Shown: positions 25,261 to 34,160 of the stretch, piece after piece | Layout: every line of letters starts with the position of its first letter | Position numbering within the stretch: the first letter of the stretch is position 1 | NCBI RefSeq assembly: GCF_002899675.1 | Contig: NZ_PKUU01000016.1 | Coordinates: forward strand, 62,001-126,000 | Length of the DNA: 64,000 nt | Direction of reading: 5' to 3' | DNA from: Clostridium sp. chh4-2 | GTDB taxonomy: Bacteria > Bacillota > Clostridia > Lachnospirales > Lachnospiraceae | Notes under the pieces: model-generated | The model's database searches: none | The model's input: the letters and a program-made list of their open reading frames with translations, nothing else | Told to the model about the DNA's origin: nothing | Made by a program: the position numbers and the translations under genes

Positions 25261-25689
25261 ATGATGTTAATGCCTAGTATATTTGGAGACAAATTGTTTG
25301 ATGATTTTATGGATTTTCCGTTTGGCAGTTACGGAACAATGAAAAACAGCATGATGAAAACAGATATTAAAGACATGGAAGGCAGCTATGAACTGGACAT
25401 CGATCTTCCTGGATTTAAGAAAGAGGATATTACAGCTGAATTAAAGGATGGATACTTAAACATCAGCGCAACTTCCAATTCCAGCAAAGACGAGAAAGAC
25501 AGCGACGGCAAGTATATCCGCAGAGAACGGTATTCCGGTTCCTGCAGCAGAAGTTTCTACGTTGGCGAAGCGGTTACCAAGGAAGATATTAAAGCCAGAT
25601 TTGAAGATGGTATTTTGAAACTGTCAGTGCCTAAGATGGAGAATAAACCGGCGGTAGAAGAGAAAAAGTATATTTCAATCGAAGGCTGA
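25261..25689 (+). CDS. Hsp20/alpha-crystallin small heat-shock protein (first copy)
   Basis: ATP-independent chaperone of 142 residues that holds unfolding proteins during stress and assembles into large oligomers. The N-terminal arm starts MMLMPSIFGDKLFDDFMDFPF. The alpha-crystallin domain runs from ~35 to ~135, including YELDIDLPGFKKEDI and the GxLxLxxPK-like GILKLSVPK near the end, with a short C-terminal tail. Expression is set by a strong promoter under CIRCE/HrcA control. An AAAGGAG site precedes the start. A second, closely related copy follows after 58 bp. Confidence 0.93.
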   Translation: MMLMPSIFGDKLFDDFMDFPFGSYGTMKNSMMKTDIKDMEGSYELDIDLPGFKKEDITAELKDGYLNISATSNSSKDEKDSDGKYIRRERYSGSCSRSFYVGEAVTKEDIKARFEDGILKLSVPKMENKPAVEEKKYISIEG

Positions 25690-25747
25690 CAATAGCCTGA
25701 CCTTATAGTCAGGCAGCGGGTTTTAACAGGGAATGGAGGAATGACTT

Positions 25748-26215
25748 ATGTTGATGCCTGATTTACTGGAAGATAGATTTTTTAATGATTTCATGGATTT
25801 TCCATTTGACGATAGATTTGAGAAAAAGCTTGAGAAAGAATTTTTTGGAAGCGTTGGCAGCCGCAGGTTGAACAGATGGATGAAGACCGATGTACGGGAG
25901 ACGAAGGACGGCTATGAGCTGGAGATCGATCTGCCCGGATTTAAAAAAGATGAGGTGAATGCACAGCTCCACGATGGTTACCTTACCATCAGCGCAGTCA
26001 AGGGCCTGCCGGATGACGGAGACAAGAAAAGGGGCAGATATTTACGAAGAGAACGCTACGCCGGAGCGTGCAGAAGAACCTTTTATGTTGGTGACAACGT
26101 GGACGAAGAGAAGATAAAAGCGAAGTTTAAACACGGTATCCTAAAGCTGTCCATTCCTAAGAAGGAAGAGCAGCCGATGGTTGAAGATAAAAATTATATA
26201 GAGATCGACGGGTGA
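25748..26215 (+). CDS. Hsp20/alpha-crystallin small heat-shock protein (second copy)
   Basis: Paralogue of the preceding gene, 155 residues, sharing MLMP at the start, FNDFMDFPF in the arm, YELEIDLPGFKKDEV, YLRRERYAGACRRTFYVGD and GILKLSIPK. It differs by a longer charged segment (residues ~20-35). It has its own GGAGG site but no separate promoter I can see, so it is probably co-transcribed from the CIRCE promoter. A tandem duplication is the simplest origin. A terminator follows. Confidence 0.93.
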   Translation: MLMPDLLEDRFFNDFMDFPFDDRFEKKLEKEFFGSVGSRRLNRWMKTDVRETKDGYELEIDLPGFKKDEVNAQLHDGYLTISAVKGLPDDGDKKRGRYLRRERYAGACRRTFYVGDNVDEEKIKAKFKHGILKLSIPKKEEQPMVEDKNYIEIDG

Positions 26216-26261
26216 GAGGGGGCTTCGGAAAGAAGGGGAATCTAAGACCGGCGAGGACAAA

Positions 26262-26311
26262 AGGGGCAGGTATAGACTGATATGGAATTCGGTTTGTACC
26301 TGTCTCTTTTT
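26262..26311 (+). terminator. Terminator after the hsp20 pair
   Basis: The stem AGGGGCAGGTATAGAC against GTTTGTACCTGTCTC tolerates a few mismatches and is followed by TTTTT. It lies 46 bp after the second hsp20 stop. Confidence 0.6.
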
Positions 26312-26398
26312 GCCTATATGGATCTGTGTAAATGCTGCTTTATGTTGCAATTGTATGTTTTTGGAATATATTAGAATAAAAAGAATAAAGATGAAAAT

Positions 26399-27025
26399 AT
26401 GTTGCAAATTCTGATTTTAGTTCTGGCTCTATGCATGGATACGTTTGTGGCCAGCATAGCTTACGGTGCAAATAAAGTTAACATAACATGGGAAAAAGTG
26501 TTTTTTATGAATGGAATCTGCAGCGGCTGCCTTGGCGCGGCGCTGGGGTTGGGCGGTTTTATTGACAACCTGATTCCGGAAAACTTTACAAAAGCAGTCT
26601 GCTGTACCAGCCTTTTGCTGCTGGGTCTGGTAAAGCTTTCAGATTTTTTAATAAAGAAATACATTAATTCCCACTGCGCGGTGCGCAAAGATATCAGTTT
26701 TTCTTTTTCCGGCTTGCAGGTGATCGTGAGCATCTATGGAGATCCTATGGCGGCGGATTGGGACCGATCGCAGTCTTTATCCTGGAAGGAGTCCGCATTT
26801 TTGGCATTTGCCATGTCGATCGACAGTCTGGTTGCCGGAACCCTGGCCGCCTTTATGAGAGTTCCTCTTGGGCTGACGGTAATCACAGCTTTTGTTATGG
26901 GAATAATTGTGATGTATGCGGGCATGTACCTTGGAAAGAAACTGGCCGCTAAATGCAGCTGGGATCTTTCCTGGATCAGCGGATGCCTTTTTATTGTACT
27001 TGCGCTTTCTAAGATTTGGTCTTGA
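26399..27025 (+). CDS. ytaF: Sporulation membrane protein YtaF (MntP family)
   Basis: Polytopic membrane protein of 208 residues related to the manganese exporter MntP. It contains about six hydrophobic helices and two family repeats: LALCMDTFVASIAYG (residues ~7-21) and AFAMSIDSLVAGTLA (~138-152), each with the acidic residue likely to coordinate metal. YtaF is the sporulation-associated version. The ribosome site is weak (AATAAAG), so the start is less sure than the frame. It lies alone between the hsp20 terminator and queT. Confidence 0.85.
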   Translation: MLQILILVLALCMDTFVASIAYGANKVNITWEKVFFMNGICSGCLGAALGLGGFIDNLIPENFTKAVCCTSLLLLGLVKLSDFLIKKYINSHCAVRKDISFSFSGLQVIVSIYGDPMAADWDRSQSLSWKESAFLAFAMSIDSLVAGTLAAFMRVPLGLTVITAFVMGIIVMYAGMYLGKKLAAKCSWDLSWISGCLFIVLALSKIWS

Positions 27026-27100
27026 TCTGGTAAATGGCCGCCTGATAGGGTATAATTTCTCTAAATGCCGGTTTTAACGGCAGAATGAGAGGTTAAAGAT

Positions 27101-27583
27101 ATGAAAAATACAAAAACAGCGTATTTTATGGTGCAGGCGGCCATGATAGCGGCTATTTATATTGTTTTGACTCTGATGCTGATTCCTCTGGGATACGGAC
27201 CCGTACAGTTCAGGGTATCTGAGGCATTGTGCATCCTCCCTTATTTTACTCCGGCAGCTATTCCGGGAGTATTTATTGGCTGCCTGTTATCCAATGCATT
27301 GGGCGGAGCGGTGATACTGGATGTGATTTTCGGGAGCCTGGCCTCACTGATCGGGGCGGTGGGATCTTATCTGCTCAAAAGATGGCGGTGGGCGGTATGC
27401 ATCCCGCCCATTGTTTCCAACACTCTTATTATTCCCTGGGTTCTTCGTTTTGCCTATGGAAATGACCAGATTATTCCCTATATGATGGTTACCGTAGGAA
27501 TTGGCGAAATTCTGGCAATCGGTGTTTTGGGCAATCTTCTCATGTTGTCTTTGGAACGGTATAGGAACGTGTTATTTAAGTGA
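27101..27583 (+). CDS. queT: QueT-type queuosine-precursor transporter
   Basis: Integral membrane protein of 160 residues, the substrate-binding S component of an ECF-type transporter for a queuosine precursor such as preQ1 (family knowledge). Five or six hydrophobic helices are visible; family segments are YGPVQFRVSEALCILPYF and FIGCLLSNALGG. GAGAGG lies 8 bases upstream. A small stem-loop (TGCCG...CGGCA, 27066-27082) is in the leader, but I cannot match it to a known preQ1 riboswitch. No other queuosine genes are adjacent. Confidence 0.85.
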   Translation: MKNTKTAYFMVQAAMIAAIYIVLTLMLIPLGYGPVQFRVSEALCILPYFTPAAIPGVFIGCLLSNALGGAVILDVIFGSLASLIGAVGSYLLKRWRWAVCIPPIVSNTLIIPWVLRFAYGNDQIIPYMMVTVGIGEILAIGVLGNLLMLSLERYRNVLFK

Positions 27584-27797
27584 CCTGGAATTGCCATGGA
27601 AACTGCCGGAGCAGGCACCGGTATCGGAAGGCTGGACTGTTACATAAATAGGGCCTTCCAATCAGCTTTAGGTGGATTTTCTCCCCTTTTTTTACTATAA
27701 TATAAGAAGGTATATTGACTTTACCGGGAAAAAGAAGTAAAAGTAAATGAATAATAAAAGTGAATGCCTGATTCACGGAAAAGGGATGGAAGAGATT

Positions 27798-29177
27798 ATG
27801 TATCAGATAGATTTTAATAAACCGGAAACGATTCATTTTATTGGAATCGGAGGGATCAGCATGAGCGGGCTGGCGGAAATACTTCTGGACGAGGGATTTA
27901 CCGTATCAGGTTCTGACGCTCACCGCACAGAGCTGACTGATAACCTGGAAGCAAAGGGCGCGAAGGTGTTTTATGGCCAGAAAGCGGCCAATATATATGA
28001 TGGAATTGACGTAGTGGTATATACTGCGGCCATTCATAAGGATAACCCGGAATTTATGGAGGTAGAAGCGCGTGGCATTCCCATGCTCAGCCGTGCACAG
28101 CTGCTGGGTGAGATGATGAGGAACTATGAGCAGGCGGTAGCCGTAGCGGGAACCCACGGAAAGACCACGACTACGTCTATGATAACAGAGATTTTGCTGG
28201 CAGCAGAAGAGAATCCAACAATATCCGTTGGCGGCATTTTAAATTCCATAGGGGGCAACATACGTGTGGGCGGCCCGGAGCTGTTTGTGACCGAGGCTTG
28301 CGAATACACCAACAGTTTCCTGTCATTTTTTCCGACAATTGAAGTAATATTAAATATAGAAGAAGACCATCTTGACTTTTTTAAGGATATTAATGATATT
28401 CGCAGCTCTTTCCGGGAATTTGCAGGAAAGCTGCCCGAGTCAGGTCTGATGGTTATCAGCAGCGATATTGAAAATTATCAGGAAATTGTGGATGGACTTC
28501 CATGCAGGGTGGTTACTTGCGGAAAAGACAGAACGAGTACTTACAGCGCAGGAGGAATTCAGTATGATGAGCTGGCCCGTCCTTCCTTTGACTTGATTGT
28601 GAAAGGTGAGAAGGCGGAGCATATTAAGCTGGGGGTTCCGGGAGAACATAATGTGTACAACGCGCTGGCTGCCGTTGCCGTTGCCGGAGAACTTGGGATA
28701 TCCATGGATGCGGTGGTGAAGGGGCTTGGAAAATTTACGGGCACAAACCGCAGGTTTGAGAAAAAAGGCGAGATTGGCGGTGTGGTTATCATTGATGATT
28801 ATGCACACCATCCAAGGGAGATTGCTGCAACTCTGTCGGCTGCCCAGAATTATCCACATAGAAAGTTATGGTGCGTATTCCAGCCGCATACTTATACGAG
28901 GACAAAAGCGTTTCTGAATGAGTTTGCACAGGCATTATCGGCAGCGGATGAAGTGATTCTGGCCGATATTTATGCGGCCCGCGAAACCGACAATCTGGGG
29001 GTGAGCTCAGGAGATATTGCAGAAAAAATCCAAGAATTAGGCACAACTGCCCACTATATTCCATCATTCGACGAAATCGAAACATTTATTTTAAAAAATT
29101 GTGTTAACGGCGATTTGTTGATAACTATGGGCGCCGGAGACATAGTAAAAGTGGGAGAAAAGCTGTTAGGGGTATAG
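27798..29177 (+). CDS. murC: UDP-N-acetylmuramate--L-alanine ligase
   Basis: Mur ligase of 459 residues that adds L-alanine to UDP-N-acetylmuramic acid in cytoplasmic peptidoglycan synthesis. From ATG 27798 it begins MYQIDFN and runs into the Rossmann-like UDP motif FIGIGGISMSGLAE. The ATP loop is GTHGKTTTTSM (~residues 110-120), and the Mur motifs EACEY, NIEEDHLDFF and DDYAHHPREIAATL follow. Upstream in-frame ATGs at 27747 and 27786 are possible, but 27798 gives the usual family N-terminus and has GGGATGG in range. Just downstream is a DnaA-box cluster. Confidence 0.95.
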   Translation: MYQIDFNKPETIHFIGIGGISMSGLAEILLDEGFTVSGSDAHRTELTDNLEAKGAKVFYGQKAANIYDGIDVVVYTAAIHKDNPEFMEVEARGIPMLSRAQLLGEMMRNYEQAVAVAGTHGKTTTTSMITEILLAAEENPTISVGGILNSIGGNIRVGGPELFVTEACEYTNSFLSFFPTIEVILNIEEDHLDFFKDINDIRSSFREFAGKLPESGLMVISSDIENYQEIVDGLPCRVVTCGKDRTSTYSAGGIQYDELARPSFDLIVKGEKAEHIKLGVPGEHNVYNALAAVAVAGELGISMDAVVKGLGKFTGTNRRFEKKGEIGGVVIIDDYAHHPREIAATLSAAQNYPHRKLWCVFQPHTYTRTKAFLNEFAQALSAADEVILADIYAARETDNLGVSSGDIAEKIQELGTTAHYIPSFDEIETFILKNCVNGDLLITMGAGDIVKVGEKLLGV

Positions 29178-29376
29178 TTATCCACATTATCCACATAGTT
29201 TTCAACATTTTATGTTAAGAAGCTATGTGGATTTCTTGATTAACATAATATAATGTCTAACAATTCCGGAAACCCTTGTTTTTATGAGGGCTTCGACAAA
29301 AAACGCCAATATTCTTGCGATTATGTAACCTTGGTATCCACATTATCCACATTATCCACAATCAAATTGTGGGCAA
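29178..29376 (+). promoter_or_regulatory. DnaA-box cluster between murC and dnaD
   Basis: Four exact TTATCCACA boxes: 29178-29186 and 29187-29195 abutting, and 29343-29351 and 29352-29360 abutting. A near-exact GTATCCACA at 29334-29342 makes the second group a triple with 9-bp period. Weaker reverse-strand matches lie at 29226-29234 and 29368-29376. An AT-rich stretch (~29235-29265) separates the groups. This is a DnaA-binding region; whether it regulates the dnaD-dnaI genes, titrates DnaA or has origin activity cannot be decided here. Confidence 0.8.
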
Positions 29377-29442
29377 CTCGGGGCTATTTTCATTTGTCGG
29401 AGGATGTGATATGATGTTGAAAGAGATTGAGAGGGTGATGTT

Positions 29443-30543
29443 ATGTCAGTAGGATTTATGGATAATTTTCAGATAAAAGCTACCTTGGTGGCCAATGATT
29501 TTATTGACCAGTGTATGATATCGGCGAACGGAGAATATGTAAAAGTATATTTATATCTGCTGCGGCATCAGGATGAGAATGTGGATATCTCTGATATAGC
29601 GGATCATCTTAACCATACGGAGTCGGATGTGAAACGGGCGATTACATACTGGACGAAAGCCGGCGTGCTGAAAGCCCAGCCTTTGCAGGCGGAATCGGAA
29701 AAGAAAAAAATGCCGGTTCCGGAACAGGCACCGGTGAATTTCCAGGTGAAGGAACATGCGGTAACGGCGGAACCTGAGCATTATGCTGTTTTAGAGCATG
29801 GGAAAGAACCGGAGAAACAGGAGATTATAGAAAAACCGTCTTACTCTCCGTATCAGCTGTCAAAATTATCGGATAATGAGGAATTTGCCCAGCTCCTCTA
29901 TGTAGCCCAGAAATATACGGGAACCATATTCAGCCATAAGGACTGCGAGGTATTTGCATATCTTTATGAAGCTCTTGGAATGTCCTTTGATCTGTTGGTG
30001 CATCTGGTGGCGTCCTGCGTACAGGCGGAACACCGGGAAGTCCGCTACATGGAGGCGGTAGCCCTAAACTGGCATAAAAACGGGGTGAAAACCGTGGATC
30101 AGGCCAAGCAGGGGACGGAGCTTTACGTAAAAGGCTATGCCAATGTGATGAAAGCATTTGGTTTGAGCGGGAGAAAACCCGGCGCGTCGGAACACGATTT
30201 GATCCGTAAATGGTTCTATACATACATGTTTTCCCCCACATTGGTTACAGAGGCCTGTAACCGGACCATGAGAGCGCTTCACCAGCCCAGCTTTGAATAT
30301 GCAGACAAGATTCTGGCGTCCTGGAAGGAAGCGGGAGTCAGAAGCTTAGAGGATGTGAAAAAGCTGGATCAGGCCAGGGAAGGGGAACGCCAGCAGAAGA
30401 ACGAAGAGAACAAGAGATGGCAGACATCATCCAAGACGGACAAAAACCAGTTCCACAACTTTAAGCAGAGGGATACCGATTATAATGCCCTGGTGATGGA
30501 ACGATTAAAGGAACGTCTGAACGAACAGGCGAACCAACAGTGA
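29443..30543 (+). CDS. dnaD: DnaD-domain replication protein
   Basis: Primosome/replication-initiation protein of 366 residues. The N-terminal part (~1-80) is a winged-helix-like region (YVKVYLYLLRHQDENVDI...). Two DnaD/DnaB DDBH2 domains follow: residues ~140-230 (FSHKDCEVFAYLYEALGMS to NWHKNGVKT) and ~240-320 (ending ILASWKEAGVRSLEDV). The tail is charged and Gln-rich. In Firmicutes DnaD remodels DNA with DnaA and DnaB before helicase loading. It lies 10 bp before the helicase-loader gene and directly after a DnaA-box cluster, which fits a common replication role. Confidence 0.9.
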   Translation: MSVGFMDNFQIKATLVANDFIDQCMISANGEYVKVYLYLLRHQDENVDISDIADHLNHTESDVKRAITYWTKAGVLKAQPLQAESEKKKMPVPEQAPVNFQVKEHAVTAEPEHYAVLEHGKEPEKQEIIEKPSYSPYQLSKLSDNEEFAQLLYVAQKYTGTIFSHKDCEVFAYLYEALGMSFDLLVHLVASCVQAEHREVRYMEAVALNWHKNGVKTVDQAKQGTELYVKGYANVMKAFGLSGRKPGASEHDLIRKWFYTYMFSPTLVTEACNRTMRALHQPSFEYADKILASWKEAGVRSLEDVKKLDQAREGERQQKNEENKRWQTSSKTDKNQFHNFKQRDTDYNALVMERLKERLNEQANQQ

Positions 30544-30553
30544 GGAGGGATCT

Positions 30554-31534
30554 ATGGGACTCAGCAATTCTCAGTACAATGCGATAATGCGCATCTACAA
30601 CCAAAAACAATTTCAGAATAAACATGAACAGGACAAGCGGATTGAAGAGGTTCATACCAAATATCCGGTTATTCAGGAATTGGAATCGGTGATCACCGGC
30701 AAAGCCGTGGAGCGGGCAAAACGCCTGCTGGACGGAGACGATGAAGCCGGGCGGAGGCTGAAGGGAGAACTGGAGGATCTGCGGGAGCAAAAAAGGGTGC
30801 TTTTAAAGTCTTTCGGATATCCGGAAAATTATATGGAGATGCAGTACAGCTGTAAAGATTGTGAGGACACGGGCTATCACGACGGAAAGAAATGCCACTG
30901 TTTCCGCAAGGAGGAGATTAAGCTTCTCTACGCCCAGTCGAATCTGGAAGAGGTCATGAAGAAGGAAAATTTCGGAACATTTTCCGACCAGTATTTTGAT
31001 AAGAGCCGGATTGTGCCCGGACTGGGGATCTCAGTCTATGATTATATGATGCAGGTAAAGCAGATCTGCCATAATTACGTTGACCAGTTCGGGGTTAAGA
31101 AGGGGAATATTCTGTTTCAGGGCGATACCGGAGTGGGAAAGACATTTTTGACAAACTGCATTGCTAAGGATCTGATCGATCATTATTATTCTGTGATTTA
31201 TCTGTCCTCGACCGATCTGTTCCATATATTCGCTCAGAATACATTTGAACGCACCACTGAGGAAGAGATGAAGGATATGTACCAGCACATTCTGGATTGT
31301 GATCTGCTGATTATCGATGACCTTGGAACGGAGCTTAACAACAGTTTTGTGTCTTCCCAGTTTTTTTACTGCATCAACGAGCGCCTGATGCGGAAAAATG
31401 GGACAATCATTTCCACAAACCTGGACATGGAGGGGATCAGGGACCGGTATACGGAGCGCGTTTCCTCCAGAATTATCAGCGAATACATGATAACGCCGCT
31501 TTACGGCAGCGATATCAGGACAAAAAAATATTGA
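30554..31534 (+). CDS. dnaI: DnaI/DnaC-type helicase loader ATPase
   Basis: AAA+ ATPase of 326 residues that loads the replicative helicase. The N-terminal helical part carries a putative zinc-binding group (CKDCEDTGYHDGKKCHC, residues ~97-113). Walker A is GDTGVGKT (~191-198), Walker B LLIIDDLGTE (~253-262), followed by the sensor segment TIISTNLD and the arginine-finger region YTERVSSRI. GAGGAGGG precedes the ATG. It follows dnaD by 10 bp, forming a helicase-loading operon. Confidence 0.92.
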   Translation: MGLSNSQYNAIMRIYNQKQFQNKHEQDKRIEEVHTKYPVIQELESVITGKAVERAKRLLDGDDEAGRRLKGELEDLREQKRVLLKSFGYPENYMEMQYSCKDCEDTGYHDGKKCHCFRKEEIKLLYAQSNLEEVMKKENFGTFSDQYFDKSRIVPGLGISVYDYMMQVKQICHNYVDQFGVKKGNILFQGDTGVGKTFLTNCIAKDLIDHYYSVIYLSSTDLFHIFAQNTFERTTEEEMKDMYQHILDCDLLIIDDLGTELNNSFVSSQFFYCINERLMRKNGTIISTNLDMEGIRDRYTERVSSRIISEYMITPLYGSDIRTKKY

Positions 31535-31538
31535 TATC

Positions 31539-31567
31539 TTGACTATTTCAGCACATAATGATATAAA
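31539..31567 (+). promoter_or_regulatory. Promoter of prs
   Basis: TTGACT (31539-31544), 17 bp, TATAAA (31562-31567), starting 5 bases after the dnaI stop. The 70-base leader that follows contains an imperfect CACATAAT/ATTATGTG stem-loop and the ribosome site. Confidence 0.7.
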
Positions 31568-31639
31568 AGATACGTTGCTTTATTATGTGTAACAAAATGA
31601 ATGGAGATGTGCACAGATGCACGCAGATAGGAGCCAAAG

Positions 31640-32812
31640 ATGATTTACGAAGAGAAAACCATTGAGACGATTCCGGTAGGACCCCTGGGACTGATTCCAT
31701 TGAAAAGCTGCTCACAATTGGGGGAAAAGGTAAACAACTACCTGGTAGAATGGAGACATGAACGTGAAAGTGAACACAAATCGACGATAGCATTTTCCGG
31801 TTATCAGAGAGATTCTTATATTATTGATTCCAAAACACCGAGATTCGGTTCCGGTGAAGCCAAAGGCTCCATTGACCAGTCTGTCCGCGGTGATGACCTT
31901 TATTTTATGGTGGATGTATGCAATTACAGCCTGACCTATTCTCTGTGCGGTATGACCAATCATATGTCGCCGGACGACCATTTCCAGGATTTAAAACGTC
32001 TGATCGCAGCGGCGGCAGGCAAGGCGAGAAGAATTAACGTTATTATGCCGTTTTTATATGAAAGCAGACAGCATAAACGTTCCGGAAGAGAATCCTTAGA
32101 CTGCGCGTTAGGGCTTCAGGAACTGACTAATATGGGCGTTGAAAACATCATTACGTTCGATGCTCATGATCCCCGCGTTCAGAATGCGATTCCGTTAAAG
32201 GGATTCGAGACCGTACAGCCGATCTATCAGTTTATCAAACATCTGTTAAAACATGAAACAGACCTGCAGATTGACAGCGATCATATGATGGTGATCAGCC
32301 CGGATGAAGGCGGCATGTCACGCGCTGTATATTTTGCAAACGTGTTGGGACTGGATATGGGCATGTTCTACAAACGCCGCGATTACACACAGATCATCAA
32401 TGGACGCAATCCTATCGTAGCTCACGAATTCCTGGGCTCCAGCGTGGAAGGCAAGGACGTACTGATCATCGACGATATGATCTCATCAGGTGAAAGCATG
32501 CAGGATGTTGCAAAAGAACTGAAAAGAAGAAAGGCCAGAAAGGTCTTCATCTGTTCCACATTCGGCTTATTTACGAATGGACTTTCCAAGTTTGACGAAT
32601 ACTATGAAAACGGCGTAATTGACCGTATTCTTACTACGAACCTGGTATATCAGACTCCGGATCTGCTGTCCAGACCGTATTATATTGATGTGGATATGAG
32701 CAAGTATATCGCATTGATTATTGACAATCTGAATCACGATGCATCTTTAAGCGAGCTGCTGAATCCTACCAACCGTATTAACAAGCTGTTGGCGGCTTAC
32801 AGAAGCAAATAA
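31640..32812 (+). CDS. prs: Ribose-phosphate pyrophosphokinase, long form
   Basis: Makes PRPP from ribose 5-phosphate and ATP for nucleotide, histidine and tryptophan synthesis. The protein is 390 residues, longer than the usual ~315, with extra N-terminal sequence seen in Lachnospiraceae versions. Motifs: FDAHDPRVQNAIP in the central part, and the PRPP-binding loop DVLIIDDMISSGESM (residues ~272-286). Catalytic KRRDY precedes it. It has its own promoter and a hairpin terminator, so it is monocistronic. Confidence 0.92.
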   Translation: MIYEEKTIETIPVGPLGLIPLKSCSQLGEKVNNYLVEWRHERESEHKSTIAFSGYQRDSYIIDSKTPRFGSGEAKGSIDQSVRGDDLYFMVDVCNYSLTYSLCGMTNHMSPDDHFQDLKRLIAAAAGKARRINVIMPFLYESRQHKRSGRESLDCALGLQELTNMGVENIITFDAHDPRVQNAIPLKGFETVQPIYQFIKHLLKHETDLQIDSDHMMVISPDEGGMSRAVYFANVLGLDMGMFYKRRDYTQIINGRNPIVAHEFLGSSVEGKDVLIIDDMISSGESMQDVAKELKRRKARKVFICSTFGLFTNGLSKFDEYYENGVIDRILTTNLVYQTPDLLSRPYYIDVDMSKYIALIIDNLNHDASLSELLNPTNRINKLLAAYRSK

Positions 32813-32850
32813 AAGAGAAATGATTAGATAAAGATAAGATAGAATAGGAT

Positions 32851-32910
32851 GCCGCTGGTGCGGTTGGTTATAAGTGTGAAAATGACTTTATAACCGGTGG
32901 TGCCAGCGGC
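32851..32910. terminator. Terminator-like hairpin after prs
   Basis: GCCGCTGGTGCGGTTGGTTATAA pairs with TTATAACCGGTGGTGCCAGCGGC with a few mismatches, a long GC-rich stem. Only a weak T-rich tail (GTTTGTATT) follows. It also faces the 3' end of the minus-strand nuclease gene. Confidence 0.55.
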
Positions 32911-32946
32911 GTTTGTATTCGCGTGTTATTGCAAATGTTTTCAGCT

Positions 32947-33852
32947 TTAGAAGAGTTTCATAAAATTATCAATAGATCCGGCTTTGGATGCTGATTTCAG
33001 ATACACTTTTAATGTATTGATATCGGCTTCCGACAGTATCGTCTTGCGTAACTCTTCGGGCACTTCGCCTAAGTCCTCCAACAGAGCGAGAACCGCCTCA
33101 GCCATTCCCTCAGTTTTTCCTTCTGACCGTTCATATTCCCTCAACCCATTCAGATATTTTTCCTCATTGTATTCAGTCAACAATGTATTCACGATATCAC
33201 CCCTGTTCTGAATCAGAATATCGGACAAAATCTCCCTCTCGATGCAAAGATCCACTGCCTGTTCCACCGCCTCTTCAATTGTCATACCGGCCATCAGATT
33301 ATCCCTGATTGCAGCGATAAAAAACGAATATTCCTGAAGCCGCCCGCACCGTTCCATTAACTGCTGATTGTTTCCACGGTTGATGTTCAGCATGACTGCA
33401 GTGCACTCCAAAGCCGGTTTTTTCACCCCTCTGTCCGGGAAACTGCTGCTCAGATACAGCTCCTGTCTGTCCGGTTCTTTCCTGGTTCCGTTATAAAATA
33501 CAAAATACTGGGGAAAAGGCAGCTGCAGGCGGGGTTCCCGATAGATATCCAGGTCATGATGTTTGATGTAGATGCGGTATAAATCGGACAGATAAAAGAG
33601 TCCGCGGATTGGCATATTAGGGTTGCTGGTGCTTTGATGTTCATAAAGATTGAGGACATCTCCGATCAAAAAAGATACGTCATTTTTCATGTTCAGATAA
33701 ACCGCATCCTCCAGCGTGGTGATTACCAGCTCTTCAGGATTGGTGTAAGCTGAATCGTTGAGCGCATTATAAAGGTCTAAAAGATCCTCTTTCCTTTGAA
33801 AAATCAAGCGGAAAACCCTGTCCTTATACTGTTTGTTTACTCTAGTTTTCAA
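32947..33852 (-). CDS. Rpn-family recombination-promoting nuclease (PD-(D/E)XK, transposase_31-like)
   Basis: 301-residue nuclease-like protein. On the minus strand TTG at plus 33852 has GGAGG 10 bases upstream and is preferred over an ATG at 33918. The nuclease core is seen in NDVSFLIGDVLNLYEHQST, with the Asp and Glu-x-Gln expected of the restriction-endonuclease fold. Conserved downstream segments are FYNGTRKEP and the C-terminal GKTEGMAEAV-type repeat. Relatives promote recombination and have been linked to mobility or phage defence. No partner gene or terminal repeat is adjacent; such genes occur in many copies in Clostridia. Confidence 0.82.
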   Translation of the reverse strand: MKTRVNKQYKDRVFRLIFQRKEDLLDLYNALNDSAYTNPEELVITTLEDAVYLNMKNDVSFLIGDVLNLYEHQSTSNPNMPIRGLFYLSDLYRIYIKHHDLDIYREPRLQLPFPQYFVFYNGTRKEPDRQELYLSSSFPDRGVKKPALECTAVMLNINRGNNQQLMERCGRLQEYSFFIAAIRDNLMAGMTIEEAVEQAVDLCIEREILSDILIQNRGDIVNTLLTEYNEEKYLNGLREYERSEGKTEGMAEAVLALLEDLGEVPEELRKTILSEADINTLKVYLKSASKAGSIDNFMKLF

Positions 33853-33918
33853 TTTTCTTATACCTCCATTATAATCAAAAAAATACGAATATGCAACGAA
33901 AAACACACCTTCCGGCAC

Positions 33919-34139
33919 ATCACTTCCATTCTCTGTTTAATTGTAACTATTCATAAAATCAAGGAAAATACGGCTGATCCAGCCAGCGCACAAAGGCGCA
34001 GAAGAATGCAGTGCCATACGGCAATGCGTTAGAAGATTACAAAATGTAATCGTGAAATTATGATAATTATGAGGGATAATTCGGAAAATGTCAATGATAA
34101 ATTATATTGGGTCTGCCGCACTGCCGGTCAGATAACCCA
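33919..34139. other. Gene-free stretch with small hairpins
   Basis: Between two minus-strand genes. It holds GCAGTGCC-ATAC-GGCAATGC (34008-34025, one mismatch) and GATTAC-AAAAT-GTAATC (34035-34051). I see no convincing ORF or known RNA. Confidence 0.4.
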
Positions 34140-34158
34140 GCCGCCGCTAAACGGCGGC
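34140..34158. terminator. GC-rich hairpin just after the LysR gene stop
   Basis: GCCGCCG-CTAAA-CGGCGGC lies immediately beyond the minus-strand lysR stop at 34161. There is no T run after it on the minus strand, so it is a weak terminator candidate. Confidence 0.45.
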
Positions 34159-34160
34159 CG

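Noticed and set aside
27026..27100. Possible preQ1 riboswitch before queT
   Set aside because: Only a small TGCCG/CGGCA stem is present; I could not fit preQ1-I, -II or -III conserved bases, and the best -10 box would start the RNA inside the candidate structure.
29178..29442. Chromosomal origin oriC
   Set aside because: DnaA boxes are clear, but dnaA, dnaN and other usual origin genes are absent, so I report only a DnaA-box cluster.
32947..33852. Insertion sequence
   Set aside because: The Rpn-like gene has no terminal inverted repeats or target duplication that I can see, so I call only a nuclease gene.
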